Shown here: piece by piece, positions 8,830-16,646 of the stretch | Layout of the letters: each line of letters starts with the position of its first letter | How positions within the stretch are numbered: the first letter of the stretch is position 1 | Assembly (NCBI GenBank): GCA_022749295.1 | Contig: CP062007.1 | Coordinates: forward strand, 3,566,377 to 3,630,376 | Length of the DNA stretch: 64,000 nt | Reading direction: 5' to 3' | Source: Flavobacteriaceae bacterium GSB9 | GTDB lineage: Bacteria > Bacteroidota > Bacteroidia > Flavobacteriales > Flavobacteriaceae | The notes under the pieces: model-generated | Told to the model about the DNA's origin: nothing | Databases searched by the model: none | Seen by the model: the letters and a program-made list of their open reading frames with translations, nothing else | Program-made: the position numbers and the translations under genes

Positions 8830-9299
8830 AACTTTCCTTATTTTGCAATAACTGAGAATTCTTGATGCTGTATTCAGAACATCGCCAATAAATATACGTT
8901 CCTTATTATCAAAGGACCAATTACTTACCATTACTTCACCGTAATGAACACGTGCTTTAAAATCCGGAGCTATTCCATATTTACATATAAATTCCTTTTC
9001 GGAATACATAAGCTTTTTTTTCATTCTATGATAACATTTTATTGGATTCTCAATATCTAATTTCTTATTAGAGGGCCATGTTACCACAATCTCACCACCA
9101 CAATCTGCAATGGAGCCTAGAAGAGACTCAAATAATCCTTCAATAAATAGAAGTACTGTTCTGTTCCAATTTGCTCTGCAAAGGAGGTAGAAGACTTCAT
9201 GTCTATAAACATGAATATCCGCTTTTCTAGTTTTGACTTAGCTGGTCTTATTGCTCTGGAACACTTAATTGATGAATATGGAATAGTGAAAGTTTGCAT
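8827..9299 (-). pseudogene. broken class III adenylate/guanylate cyclase
   Basis: Two frames together cover a degraded cyclase catalytic domain. The first (9117-9299) has the metal-binding start RIFMFIDMKSSTSFAEQIG. The second (8827-9087) has DCGGEIVVTW upstream of its first ATG, then VHYGEVMVSNWSFDNKERIF and IGDVLNTASRI, the usual second half. The frames are out of register around 9088-9120 and the segment carrying the second metal Asp is shortened. It is very unlikely to be active. Confidence 0.7.
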
Positions 9300-9390
9300 T
9301 GTTACATATTTCGTTATTGTTAACAGTACAAAAATAATCGCTTAGGTCACCTCTAATAGACAAAAAAACTAAGAAATAGACTTTAAGTTT

Positions 9391-10257
9391 TTACTTTCCT
9401 TCCAGATGGCGATACTGTAAAGGTGTTGTATTGTAATTTTGTTTAAATACACGAATAAAATGAGAGGTATCTTCAAAACCACATTCAAAAGAGACTTGAT
9501 TTATCGGAAGGTCTGTATGCGATAAACGATGAATAGCTAAATCTAACTTTCGCTCTTTTAGCCAACGCCCTGGCGTTGTTTTATAATATTGTTTGAAAGA
9601 TTTTTTGAATTTAGATAAACTCATGTTACAAAGTTGCGCATAATCTTCAATTTTTAGATTATAGGCAAAATTTTCTTCCATCATGCGAGTCATGTGATAT
9701 TCTTGATTTTGACATAATGAAATAAAGTAATCCGTTAGGTCATGATGATTTCTGTTAACACAGAAACTTAAAAGCAGCTCTTCAAATTTAAGTTTAAGTA
9801 ATTCACTATTCGGTTTTTTATCTAATGTGAGATAAGAGTATATAGAACTACAATAGTTTTCTAATAGTTGATTGGATTCTATTCTTAAAACAGCATCCTG
9901 GTTGGTTAGCTGTTTCTGGGTTGTATCGAGAAACTTAGAGTTTTTATTCAGAAATGACTTAATAAAACTGTCAGGAATAAAAAAGAAAATAGCACAGAAT
10001 TGATCATCAAAAAACTGATGAGTAAGGTTTGCCCCTTTTTTTATAAAAAGAATATCACCTTTTTCAACCACATAATCATGATATATGGTTCTCCACATTT
10101 TTTTACCTGAGGTGATAAATGCAAAATAGTTGCTATCTGACCATATTCCGAATTTTGTTTCTTCTTGGATACATGTATATTCCACAAATAAAAGTTCATT
10201 TACTTCCATTTTAAGAAAGGTATCGTCTTGTTTTATAGAGGAATAAAGGTTTACCAT
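9391..10257 (-). CDS. AraC-family transcriptional regulator
   Basis: 288 residues. The N-terminal about 170 residues form a cupin-like sensor domain (for example GDILFIKKGANLTHQF). The C-terminal 100 are two helix-turn-helix motifs: LKIEDYAQLCNMSLSKFKKSF and INQVSFECGFEDTSHFIRVF, with the family signature TPLQYR at the end. It resembles the HTH of the hydrolase-AraC fusion at 1051. An attC-like repeat starts 17 bp upstream of the start codon. The targets are unknown. Confidence 0.85.
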   Translation of the reverse strand: MVNLYSSIKQDDTFLKMEVNELLFVEYTCIQEETKFGIWSDSNYFAFITSGKKMWRTIYHDYVVEKGDILFIKKGANLTHQFFDDQFCAIFFFIPDSFIKSFLNKNSKFLDTTQKQLTNQDAVLRIESNQLLENYCSSIYSYLTLDKKPNSELLKLKFEELLLSFCVNRNHHDLTDYFISLCQNQEYHMTRMMEENFAYNLKIEDYAQLCNMSLSKFKKSFKQYYKTTPGRWLKERKLDLAIHRLSHTDLPINQVSFECGFEDTSHFIRVFKQNYNTTPLQYRHLEGK

Positions 10258-10273
10258 TCTTCAAATTATTGCT

Positions 10274-10399
10274 AACGGTTTGTGTATAGTTTCGTTTCGT
10301 GAAAATCCGCGAGGATTTTCCGCCGTAAACCGAAGATAGCAAATTTGCGAGGACTTTCGCAAGTAGGCAAGAAGCCAGCAATAAATTATTCAAGGTGTT
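10274..10399. repeat. attC-like repeat outside the main array
   Basis: 126 bp, AACGGTTTGTGTATAGTTTC to GTT. Its middle (GAAAATCCGCGAGGATTTTC and TAAACCGAAGATAGCAAATT) is nearly that of S8 and S58. It is followed by ACCCAACG, which pairs with TGTTGGGT at 12423, so 10397-12433 behaves as a cassette. Confidence 0.75.
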
Positions 10400-10495
10400 A
10401 CCCAACGTTTTTCTTTCAGTCAACTTTCTATACATAGTGACTTATATTGTTTATCTTTAACTAAATAAGAAACGCATTTTAATTCCTAAAAATTA

Positions 10496-11056
10496 ATGAA
10501 GCTTTATATCAAATATATGGTAAGCTTAAGATGCAAGCTTTTTGTTAAATATGAGTTAGAAAAATTGGGTTTACACTACAATAGTGTTGAGCTTGGAATG
10601 ATTGAAATAAAAGAAGATATTTCCGAGTCTCAAAAACAAGAATTTAAATCAAATTTAGCGATAGCAGGGTTAGAGTTAATAGATGATAATAGAAGTATTC
10701 TTATAGACAAAATTAAAAACGTGATTATAGAAATGATTCATTATTCTGATGAAGTCCTAAAAGTTAATTATTCAGATTACATAGCGCAAAAATTGAATTA
10801 TGATTACACGTATTTATCAAATTTGTTTTCAGAAGTAAAAGGAATTACTATTCAGCATTTTATTATTAAACACAAAATAGAAAGAACAAAAGAATTGATA
10901 CTTTACAATGAACTTAATCTCACGGAAATCGCCTATAAATTGGATTACAGTAGTGTTGCTCATTTGTCTAACCAATTCAAAAAAGTTACTGGTCATTCAC
11001 CTTCCTTTTATAAAAAAATTGGGCAAAAAAGAAAGCAGAATTTAGAGAATCTGTAA
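10496..11056 (+). CDS. short AraC-type regulator of stress cluster
   Basis: 186 residues. The C-terminal about 100 residues carry the AraC HTH pair (VNYSDYIAQKLNYDYTYLSN and LNLTEIAYKLDYSSVAHLSN, ending SPSFYKK). The N-terminal 80 residues (MVSLRCKLFVKYELEKLGL) form the short ferredoxin-like domain seen in Bacteroidota regulators of this type. It heads a plus-strand group with the CsbD-like, basic-peptide and cupin genes, all bounded by attC-like repeats. It probably controls that group. Confidence 0.75.
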   Translation: MKLYIKYMVSLRCKLFVKYELEKLGLHYNSVELGMIEIKEDISESQKQEFKSNLAIAGLELIDDNRSILIDKIKNVIIEMIHYSDEVLKVNYSDYIAQKLNYDYTYLSNLFSEVKGITIQHFIIKHKIERTKELILYNELNLTEIAYKLDYSSVAHLSNQFKKVTGHSPSFYKKIGQKRKQNLENL

Positions 11057-11150
11057 CATGTGTAATCTTATATGTCAGTTGTGTAACACAATTTAAGGCT
11101 TTTGTCGTCATCTTTGTGATTGTAGTACAATTAAGCACTACTTTAAATAC

Positions 11151-11402
11151 ATGATTATGGAAACCAAGAAAAAAGAAGGCGAGAAAAAAACTAGTGAGCT
11201 ATTTAAATTTAGTGGAGATTGGGACAAACAATCAAAAGCCTTGAAGGTAAAATATCCAAAATTAACTTCAGAAGATGTGAAATTTGAAAGTGGTAAAGAA
11301 TTAGATTTAATCAAAAGATTAGAAAACAAGTTACAGAAGGACAGAAATGAAGTTGTAGGTATCTTGAAATCAAATTATAAAAGCATTACAAATGCAATTT
11401 AG
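11151..11402 (+). CDS. CsbD-like general stress protein
   Basis: 83 residues with a highly charged N-terminus. The core W..QSKALKVKYPKLTSEDVKF followed by GKELDLIKRLENKLQKDRNE matches the CsbD/YjbJ pattern (W, K-x-K, LT..D, G+...L...+...G/K). A second ATG two codons downstream (11157) is equally plausible as start. A strong terminator follows at 11428. It is probably cytoplasmic and induced by stress. Confidence 0.65.
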   Translation: MIMETKKKEGEKKTSELFKFSGDWDKQSKALKVKYPKLTSEDVKFESGKELDLIKRLENKLQKDRNEVVGILKSNYKSITNAI

Positions 11403-11427
11403 AATATTAAGTTAAGCCTATGAATTA

Positions 11428-11458
11428 AGAACAGTTTAGTAAAAAACTGTTCTTTTTT
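11428..11458 (+). terminator. rho-independent terminator
   Basis: AAGAACAGTTT, a short loop, AAACTGTTCTT, then a run of T. It ends the CsbD-like transcript. Confidence 0.8.
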
Positions 11459-11595
11459 ATTGGCTTTATTTTAAATCAGTGATTTATGTAACTATAGCTA
11501 CAAGGTGTATAACTTAATATACTATCTCATCGTTAACTTTGTAAAGCTATTAATCAGTTAGAGAAGTCCAGATAAATTAAATTATTTGGGGTTAC

Positions 11596-11624
11596 AAAAG
11601 CAGACTTAAAAGTCTGCTTTCTTG
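11596..11624 (+). terminator. rho-independent terminator
   Basis: AAGCAGACTT, short loop, AAGTCTGCTT, then TCTTGTTTT. The 140 bp before it (11459-11595) contain no ORF that I can support, so it may end a small RNA or be a second terminator. Confidence 0.6.
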
Positions 11625-11718
11625 TTTTGATGAAATAGTATGATGCATATAACTACGGTTTTCATCTGTATAAAATAAACTATAACTCCTTATTAATTAA
11701 CGTTAAAAAATTATAATC

Positions 11719-11832
11719 ATGTCAAAAGAAAAAAGCGGCAAAGCTAAAAATAGTAAAACAGCACCAACTAAGACTGCCAAAGAAAAGAAACAAGCTAAAG
11801 CAGAAAAGAGACGAATAAAAAGGGACGAGTAA
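11719..11832 (+). CDS. small lysine-rich peptide (37 aa)
   Basis: A 37-codon ORF (MSKEKSGKAKNSKTAPTKTA, then KEKKQAKAEKRRIKRDE) ends 14 bp before the cupin gene. More than a third of the residues are Lys or Arg, and Ala/Thr repeats resemble nucleic-acid-binding tails. Small peptides of this composition are common in Bacteroidota stress clusters. The function is unknown. Confidence 0.6.
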   Translation: MSKEKSGKAKNSKTAPTKTAKEKKQAKAEKRRIKRDE

Positions 11833-11846
11833 ATACAATTTGTATT

Positions 11847-12197
11847 ATGAAGAATTATGAATTTGAAAACCTTAAGGCATTCAACATTAGTGATAATCTG
11901 AAATATGTTTCCAATACCATAATTGTTAAACACATTTTAAATGAAAAAACAGGTAATATAATGGCTTTAGCGTTGGACTATGGTAAAGTGTATAAGCCCA
12001 AACTAACACCTTTTTCAACTTTTGTGAATGTCATTGAAGGAAAATCAGAAATTGTGGTAGACGAAATATCTACCTACTTACAAAAGAATGATTCCATGAT
12101 TATTCCAGGTCATGTTCTATACACAATTGAAGCAAATGAAAGGTTTAAGATGCTTTCAATCATTTTAAAAAGTGGCTATGATGATTTAGAACCATAG
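11847..12197 (+). CDS. cupin-domain protein
   Basis: 116 residues forming a single small cupin. The central segment TPFSTFVNVIEGKSEIVVDE and the second motif PGHVLYTIEANERFKMLSII give the two cupin beta-strand blocks. The usual His pair of motif 1 is absent (PFSTF), so metal binding is doubtful. It lies 14 bp behind the Lys-rich peptide gene and 16 bp before another small gene, suggesting one operon. Confidence 0.7.
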   Translation: MKNYEFENLKAFNISDNLKYVSNTIIVKHILNEKTGNIMALALDYGKVYKPKLTPFSTFVNVIEGKSEIVVDEISTYLQKNDSMIIPGHVLYTIEANERFKMLSIILKSGYDDLEP

Positions 12198-12213
12198 AAT
12201 AAAATCAATAATT

Positions 12214-12390
12214 ATGAGTAATTTATTTAAATCAGGTGATATAGTGTGTGCAAAAGTTAATCCTACAAAATCTCTAAAAGTTAGAATTTTTGCTAGAAAA
12301 GTCTATTATTGTGATGTATGTAATCATCCAGAAGAAAAAGAAGAAGTTTATTTTGAAAGAGAAATTGAATTTTATAAAAATGAAAACTAG
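12214..12390 (+). CDS. small protein with CxxC motif (58 aa)
   Basis: The ORF starts at an ATG 16 bp after the cupin stop. It encodes MSNLFKSGDIVCAKVNPTKS ... VYYCDVCNHPEEKEEVYFER. The N-terminal part looks like a small SH3-like strand set; YYCDVCN could bind zinc with the upstream Cys. No family is recognised. Operon position and codon use support it being real. Confidence 0.6.
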   Translation: MSNLFKSGDIVCAKVNPTKSLKVRIFARKVYYCDVCNHPEEKEEVYFEREIEFYKNEN

Positions 12391-12430
12391 ATATAGCTGA
12401 TTTAGGAAAGTTCTTTTGGTAATGTTGGGT

Positions 12431-12574
12431 AAAGGTTTTGTATATGGTTCGTAGCGTGTAAAAAGGTAATATCTTTTCGGTTAAGCACAATACAAATTTA
12501 AAAATTTGGTGATTTCGTAAATAAGTCTTGATCTTGTAGTTATAACTTATTGGTTATGAATTGTATACGTTGTT
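12431..12574. repeat. decayed attC-like repeat
   Basis: AAAGG in place of AACGG, then TTTTGTATATGGTTCGTAGCG. The end TTGTATACGTTGTTAG keeps the closing arm and GTT. The stem GTATA/TATAC is retained but the middle is diverged and longer (144 bp). Confidence 0.55.
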
Positions 12575-12602
12575 AGTTGTAGTGTTTATTACCATTAGAA
12601 TT

Positions 12603-12983
12603 TTATGTTTTTGCAAAATGATTTTTCACAAAAGCAACTTGTTCATTATCCGTAATATTATCTGACGATTCTATATCAATTTTTATATTCTTAAAATGTA
12701 AATCTTTATTCAAGTAATTACGAAGTTCTACTTTTGCATTTGTTGGTCCAAATAGCAGTACATGTTTATACTTTAAAATTTGAGCTCCAATTTTGTCATA
12801 AAATTTTTCATTCATTTGCTGTCTCTTATTATGCATAAGACTTTCGCTACGCATTAAGGCTTCTTCCTTAGTTTCTGAAGTAAAATTTGATAGAATAGGG
12901 CTATATTTGTTTTTTGAATTTATATCAATCAAATTAGCGACTGAATGATCCATCCAGATACCTAAATTGTTATTTGTTTTCAT
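12603..12983 (-). CDS. small eRF1/host-factor-like protein of stress cluster
   Basis: 126 residues beginning LGIWMDHSVANLIDIN, with a central VLLFGPTNAKVELRNYL. This pattern is reminiscent of the bacterial eRF1-like/RNA-binding families (a strand IWMDHS followed by LFGP-x-x-AK). It heads a minus-strand run ending with the BON protein. The assignment is tentative; it could simply be a Bacteroidota-specific stress protein. Confidence 0.5.
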   Translation of the reverse strand: MKTNNNLGIWMDHSVANLIDINSKNKYSPILSNFTSETKEEALMRSESLMHNKRQQMNEKFYDKIGAQILKYKHVLLFGPTNAKVELRNYLNKDLHFKNIKIDIESSDNITDNEQVAFVKNHFAKT

Positions 12984-12994
12984 TGTATTAAGAT

Positions 12995-13309
12995 TTAGTG
13001 TTTTTGAATTTTTCCAAGAATACTTTCTATAGAGGTTTTTATTTTATCAATTGCTCCTGTCACAGCAATATCCATAGTACTTGCTTGATTAGTAATAGCA
13101 ATAGGTTGTCTGCCTTCAAGTCTGGCTTCTAATAGACACGAGATGTCATTAAATCCGTCCTTTTTTCCATTCTCATCTTTCAAGTGAACTTCTATTCTAG
13201 TGATATGAGATTCGAACCTTTGTAGTGCTTCTGCAATTTGAGAAGTAAAAAAATCGTTACTTCTTTTTTTGCCAGTAAGGGTTTTGTCGGTATTTATTTG
13301 TATTGTCAT
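12995..13309 (-). CDS. HPF/RaiA-like ribosome-associated protein
   Basis: 104 residues, the size of short HPF/RaiA. It has the beta-alpha-beta-beta-beta-alpha order: MTIQINTDKTL, an alpha helix ending EALQRFESHITRIEVHLKDE, CLLEARLEGRQPIAITNQ, and a C-terminal helix AVTGAIDKIKTSIESILGKI. This family binds the 30S decoding centre and hibernates ribosomes. Co-location with CsbD- and BON-like genes supports a stress role. It lies 11 bp from the next downstream gene. Confidence 0.75.
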   Translation of the reverse strand: MTIQINTDKTLTGKKRSNDFFTSQIAEALQRFESHITRIEVHLKDENGKKDGFNDISCLLEARLEGRQPIAITNQASTMDIAVTGAIDKIKTSIESILGKIQKH

Positions 13310-13312
13310 ATT

Positions 13313-13525
13313 TTACAGTTTTTTAATGCTTTTTGTATACGTTTCTAATAATCTATTTAGGGAATCTAAATAGCCTTTTAGATCTTTGCTACTTATTCCT
13401 TTTACCTTATTGGATAGGAAGTTTCTAGGGATTTCATTCAAGTATTTAATCAATTCTGGATATTCCTCTTGAATTTTTATGGTTATCAGTCGGATTTTAT
13501 CATTAAGGTCATTTTGAGATTCCAT
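13313..13525 (-). CDS. hypothetical helical protein of stress cluster
   Basis: 70 residues, all predicted helix (NDLNDKIRLITIKIQEEYPE, then LDSLNRLLETYTKSIKKL). It ends 3 bp before the HPF-like gene starts, so the two are almost certainly translated from one message. No family is recognised. Confidence 0.6.
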   Translation of the reverse strand: MESQNDLNDKIRLITIKIQEEYPELIKYLNEIPRNFLSNKVKGISSKDLKGYLDSLNRLLETYTKSIKKL

Positions 13526-13594
13526 TTTCTATAAGTTTTGAAAAACTAAAAGCTTCTTTAATTTAAAGTTGCTTTTAATAAATGCTATACTGAA

Positions 13595-13849
13595 TTAACA
13601 AATTACCGCATGTTGCTTACCTGCTTTTTGAGTTTTATTGGAAAGGGTTACCTGACGATGAGCAGCAATTGTACTTTTTTCTGCTTTTTCATGATTTTCA
13701 TTTTCATGATGTGTTGCGGCTTCAAGGTGGTATTTGGCTGCAGTTAGCAAATGAGCTGCTGCTTTTCTGTTTTTTTTACTCCTTTTTAAGGTTTCTCCTA
13801 TTGGACTAATCGCTTTTCCTTTTTTGAGATTTACTTTTGTGGTTTTCAT
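13595..13849 (-). CDS. Ala/His/Lys-rich small protein
   Basis: 84 residues. The basic N-terminus MKTTKVNLKKGKAISPIGET is followed by a helix rich in Ala, His and Glu (KAAAHLLTAAKYHLEAATHH). This resembles Bacteroidota stress or nucleoid-associated small proteins. It starts 9 bp after the BON-domain gene. No biochemical role can be read from it. Confidence 0.55.
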   Translation of the reverse strand: MKTTKVNLKKGKAISPIGETLKRSKKNRKAAAHLLTAAKYHLEAATHHENENHEKAEKSTIAAHRQVTLSNKTQKAGKQHAVIC

Positions 13850-13858
13850 TATATCGCT

Positions 13859-14098
13859 TTAAAAATTAAGTTCTAGTTCATTATTTACATGCCAGATTCC
13901 AGGGGTTTTCCCAACAATGCGTTCTGCCTCCTCTTTTTGATATAAAGAAATTGTTTTTCCAGAAAGTGTTACTGCGGTACCTGACACTTTTATATTTATA
14001 TCATTATGATTAATAGAACTTCGTCTAAGGGCATTTTTAACATCTTTTTGTTTAATGGCATCTATCACATCAGACTGTAATTCTGCATTATTTTTCAT
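13859..14098 (-). CDS. BON-domain protein
   Basis: 79 residues making a single BON domain: LQSDVIDAIKQKDVKNALRR, INIKVSGTAVTLSGKTISLY, the helix QKEEAERIVGKTPGIWHVNN, and a final ELELNF. It lacks a signal peptide. BON domains bind phospholipid and occur in osmotic-stress proteins such as OsmY. It is first in the minus-strand stress run, after the small gene at 14119. Confidence 0.75.
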   Translation of the reverse strand: MKNNAELQSDVIDAIKQKDVKNALRRSSINHNDINIKVSGTAVTLSGKTISLYQKEEAERIVGKTPGIWHVNNELELNF

Positions 14099-14118
14099 CT
14101 TTATTATTTTTTATTTTG

Positions 14119-14241
14119 TTACTTTTTAATAGTTGGTTCATAAATCTTATAGTCTTTGTTTAGTTGGTTGATATTACCAGTTGGATTTGTTGGATGAGTC
14201 TGTTCTATTGTTCTTTTAAATTTCTTTCTATCTTTAATCAT
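14119..14241 (-). CDS. small protein (40 aa) of stress cluster
   Basis: A 40-codon ORF reads MIKDRKKFKRTIEQTHPTNP, then TGNINQLNKDYKIYEPTIKK. It lies 20 bp upstream of the BON gene in the same direction. It resembles the short conserved leader peptides seen in Bacteroidota stress operons, but I do not recognise a family. Confidence 0.5.
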   Translation of the reverse strand: MIKDRKKFKRTIEQTHPTNPTGNINQLNKDYKIYEPTIKK

Positions 14242-14487
14242 TCCATGTTTTTTATTTTAATTGTTCATTTATAGTATACAGCTTTAATACTTAAACATAG
14301 CCAATACTATCTTAAAGTTAGTAACTTATGCTAAAGACTTAACTATTAGTGACCCTATTAAATTTAAGTTCAGCTAATATTTTTATTTCAAGGGATTATT
14401 GTAGCCTCTAATTTCTCTGTTATACCGAAATAGGGCTGTTTAGAGTTATGTAGCTTTTATGCAGAAACGTCGCTCTACATTACAGCT
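14242..14487. other. intergenic stretch, probable promoter area of the minus-strand stress run
   Basis: No gene is visible. The AT-rich sequence presumably carries the promoter for the minus-strand cluster. It ends with the box ATTACAGCTAAC, which nearly pairs with GTTAGTTGTAGT at 12572, marking 12572-14490 as a cassette-like segment. Confidence 0.4.
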
Positions 14488-14608
14488 AACGGTTGGGCTA
14501 TGATTCCGTTGCGAGGTAAATCCTGTGGTTTTCTCGAGTAGGAATCAGCTTATTAAAAGTAAACATATTTTTTAAAGTTGGATGGAGCAATGGATTATAG
14601 CCGTTGTT
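14488..14608. repeat. attC-like repeat outside the main array
   Basis: 121 bp, AACGGTTGGGCTATGATTCC to GTT, with stem GGCTATGATTC / GGATTATAGCC like S3 and S13. It is followed by GTGGGTAGTTATTTAACG and a 190-bp gap before the gene at 14799. Confidence 0.7.
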
Positions 14609-14766
14609 GTGGGTAGTTATTTAACGTTTTTTTAAAACTATATGTTCATTTTAATTTTTTCAAATCATTTGTGAATTGTTCTATCTTAGGCCGGTAATTC
14701 TCACTAAACATTGTCCTATATTATCTATCGTGTAACATTTTGGACGTTAAATGGTAATTTTCGATT

Positions 14767-14774
14767 TAGATTTG
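14767..14774 (+). promoter_or_regulatory. possible Bacteroidota -7 element
   Basis: TAGATTTG matches the Bacteroidota -7 consensus TAnnTTTG, 24 bp before the ATG at 14799. A TTTG lies further upstream, but at a spacing slightly too long for the -33 element. Confidence 0.35.
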
Positions 14775-14798
14775 AAATGAATCAGTAAAACAAAAATT

Positions 14799-15734
14799 AT
14801 GAAGACTACAATTGAAAACTCCAAACGTAAATCAAAAAGTAAAACGAGTAATAAGCCTAAATTGAAAAACTCAAGAGAGGCTGATATTAGATCCAGCGAA
14901 AATATTTTGTATGGGGGTATTGTACTACCTCAATGGGTTGATTTGAATGATGACTTTTTAGTACCAATTGGTATTTCGGATTCAATTTACCAACCTAGAG
15001 AGGGCATCTTCCCCAATCCTTCAGAATATGTTTATAGTGGGCGTTTAAATTATCCCAGAAGTGCAAGCAAAGCTACTCCTGCTGGAAAGTTCTGCCTTGG
15101 GCTGGCTTTGGGAAAGAAAATTATCGGCCCAAGTATTGATTTTGGATACGATAACAACGTAGACCAAACAACCACAGTATCCTCTGAAATTAAGTATGAA
15201 TTTGGACTGAAAAGGAATAGAACATATAATATATCATCATTATTTAACTGTATTACAGACGAAAGAAATTTACAACTTTACTATTTTGGAGAAAGTGACA
15301 CACCTCCATATAGAGTAAATCCTGGGGGATCGTTGAAAGGACGAGTTTGGATGATAATAGAACTGGACGGTCGAGAAATTTATGTAGCTAGAAGTCCATT
15401 CTTGTATTGGAAAAAACAATATCAAAACAATGTTGATATTAAAGAGATATTGAGATCTGTTAACTTAAACTATTTGTTCAATAATCGTGATTCTCGACAA
15501 CTTACAGTAACGTATAGGGTAGAGATTCAAGCCATAGAGCATACTTATCTTAACGATAACTTGCTTAATAACAATACAGATAGACAAGTTTTTATCGGAT
15601 GTAATTTTACGGATAGTGAAGTATATAATAATCCAGATATGGGTGAAATTGCATTCCTTTTTGACATGGAAGGCAAGCCTGAGTTCCATATTGGTATATT
15701 AAATATCAATAATGTTCAATTATTGGAAGTATAA
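14799..15734 (+). CDS. hypothetical protein, beta-rich
   Basis: 311 residues, no signal peptide. The very basic 30-residue N-terminus (SKRKSKSKTSNKPKLKNSRE) is followed by a soluble, probably beta-rich body with YSGRLNYPRSASKATPAGKF, LKGRVWMIIELDGREIYVAR and SRQLTVTYRVEIQAIEHTY. I recognise no family. It has its own terminator and is the last plus-strand gene before the array. Confidence 0.6.
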   Translation: MKTTIENSKRKSKSKTSNKPKLKNSREADIRSSENILYGGIVLPQWVDLNDDFLVPIGISDSIYQPREGIFPNPSEYVYSGRLNYPRSASKATPAGKFCLGLALGKKIIGPSIDFGYDNNVDQTTTVSSEIKYEFGLKRNRTYNISSLFNCITDERNLQLYYFGESDTPPYRVNPGGSLKGRVWMIIELDGREIYVARSPFLYWKKQYQNNVDIKEILRSVNLNYLFNNRDSRQLTVTYRVEIQAIEHTYLNDNLLNNNTDRQVFIGCNFTDSEVYNNPDMGEIAFLFDMEGKPEFHIGILNINNVQLLEV

Positions 15735-15765
15735 GCTTTGTTATTAATTATTTAAATGGAGATTC

Positions 15766-15795
15766 TTAAAAAGCCGAAGTTACATTCGGCTTTAT
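15766..15795 (+). terminator. rho-independent terminator
   Basis: AAAAAGCCGAA, loop GTTACA, TTCGGCTTTA. It lies 35 bp after the stop of the gene at 14799 and just left of the IS. Confidence 0.8.
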
Positions 15796-15852
15796 TCATT
15801 TATGTATTATACTGAAATAGGTTGACTCTTTTTTGGTTACTATTGCTGGTTC

Positions 15853-16626
15853 TTAAAACTTGAGTTCAAGTAAATTTACATTATTTTTTCGATAGGATTT
15901 GTATTTGATGTTTGGATTGAGATGCACATCAGCAGGTTTTCTTAATTTTAAGCTAAAATGTGTTCTTAGATTGTTGTAAATATATACTGCTTGTTTGGTC
16001 ATTTTCTGAGCTAATTCAGTGCTTTTAATGGTTTGTTTTAGTCCGTATTCATATTTTAACGTTCTGTTAATGCGTTCGGCAACAGCGTTTTCATACGGAT
16101 CGTATTGTTCAGTCATGCTCATTGTAATTCCGTTATCTTCAGCAAACTTTGTGTATTCAGGGTTGCAGTACTGGAAGCCTCTATCGGAATGATGAATGAG
16201 TTTTTGGTTGGGATACTTTCTGTTTTTAATGGCCATATCGAGCGCTTTTCTGCAAAGTGATGTTCTCATATGGTTATCGAGGTTATAGCCCATAATTTGC
16301 TTGGAATAGGCGTCTGTGACCAATGCTAAATAGTTGTGTCCGTTTTCAGTTTTAATGTACGTTATATCGCTTACCCATAGCTGTTCAGGTCGTTTAGGGA
16401 CGTGGTCTTTGATCAGGTTTTTGTATTTTCTGTACATATGGTTTGAGTTTGTGGTTGTGATGTAATTTTTAGTTTTAGGAATGAGTAGCTTGTTAAGTCT
16501 AAGGAACCGATAGAACTTGTCTCTTCCTATCTTAACATCAGCTTTAATAAAGTCTTGTTTTAGTTCAGTATAGAGTTTAATCCCACCCGTTTTAGAGCCT
16601 ACTTTTTTACGGTATTCCTTGACCAT
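15853..16626 (-). CDS. IS3-family transposase OrfB (DDE domain)
   Basis: 257 residues from the ATG at 16626; in the OrfAB fusion the frame continues upstream, reading FYKRLKAQQKQEIDHQKLIK. DDE catalytic residues are visible in WVSDITYIKT (Asp), LIHHSDRGFQY (Asp) and NAVAERINRTLK (Glu). The active product is expected as a fusion made by -1 frameshifting from orfA, as in most IS3 elements. The full-length frame suggests it is functional. Confidence 0.9.
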   Translation of the reverse strand: MVKEYRKKVGSKTGGIKLYTELKQDFIKADVKIGRDKFYRFLRLNKLLIPKTKNYITTTNSNHMYRKYKNLIKDHVPKRPEQLWVSDITYIKTENGHNYLALVTDAYSKQIMGYNLDNHMRTSLCRKALDMAIKNRKYPNQKLIHHSDRGFQYCNPEYTKFAEDNGITMSMTEQYDPYENAVAERINRTLKYEYGLKQTIKSTELAQKMTKQAVYIYNNLRTHFSLKLRKPADVHLNPNIKYKSYRKNNVNLLELKF

Positions 16627-16646
16627 TTTTATTAGCTTCTGATGGT

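Noticed and set aside
12394..12413. Possible IS end (GATTTAGGAAAGTTCTTTT)
   Set aside because: Only about ten bases resemble the IS3 terminal repeat and no other part of an element is nearby.
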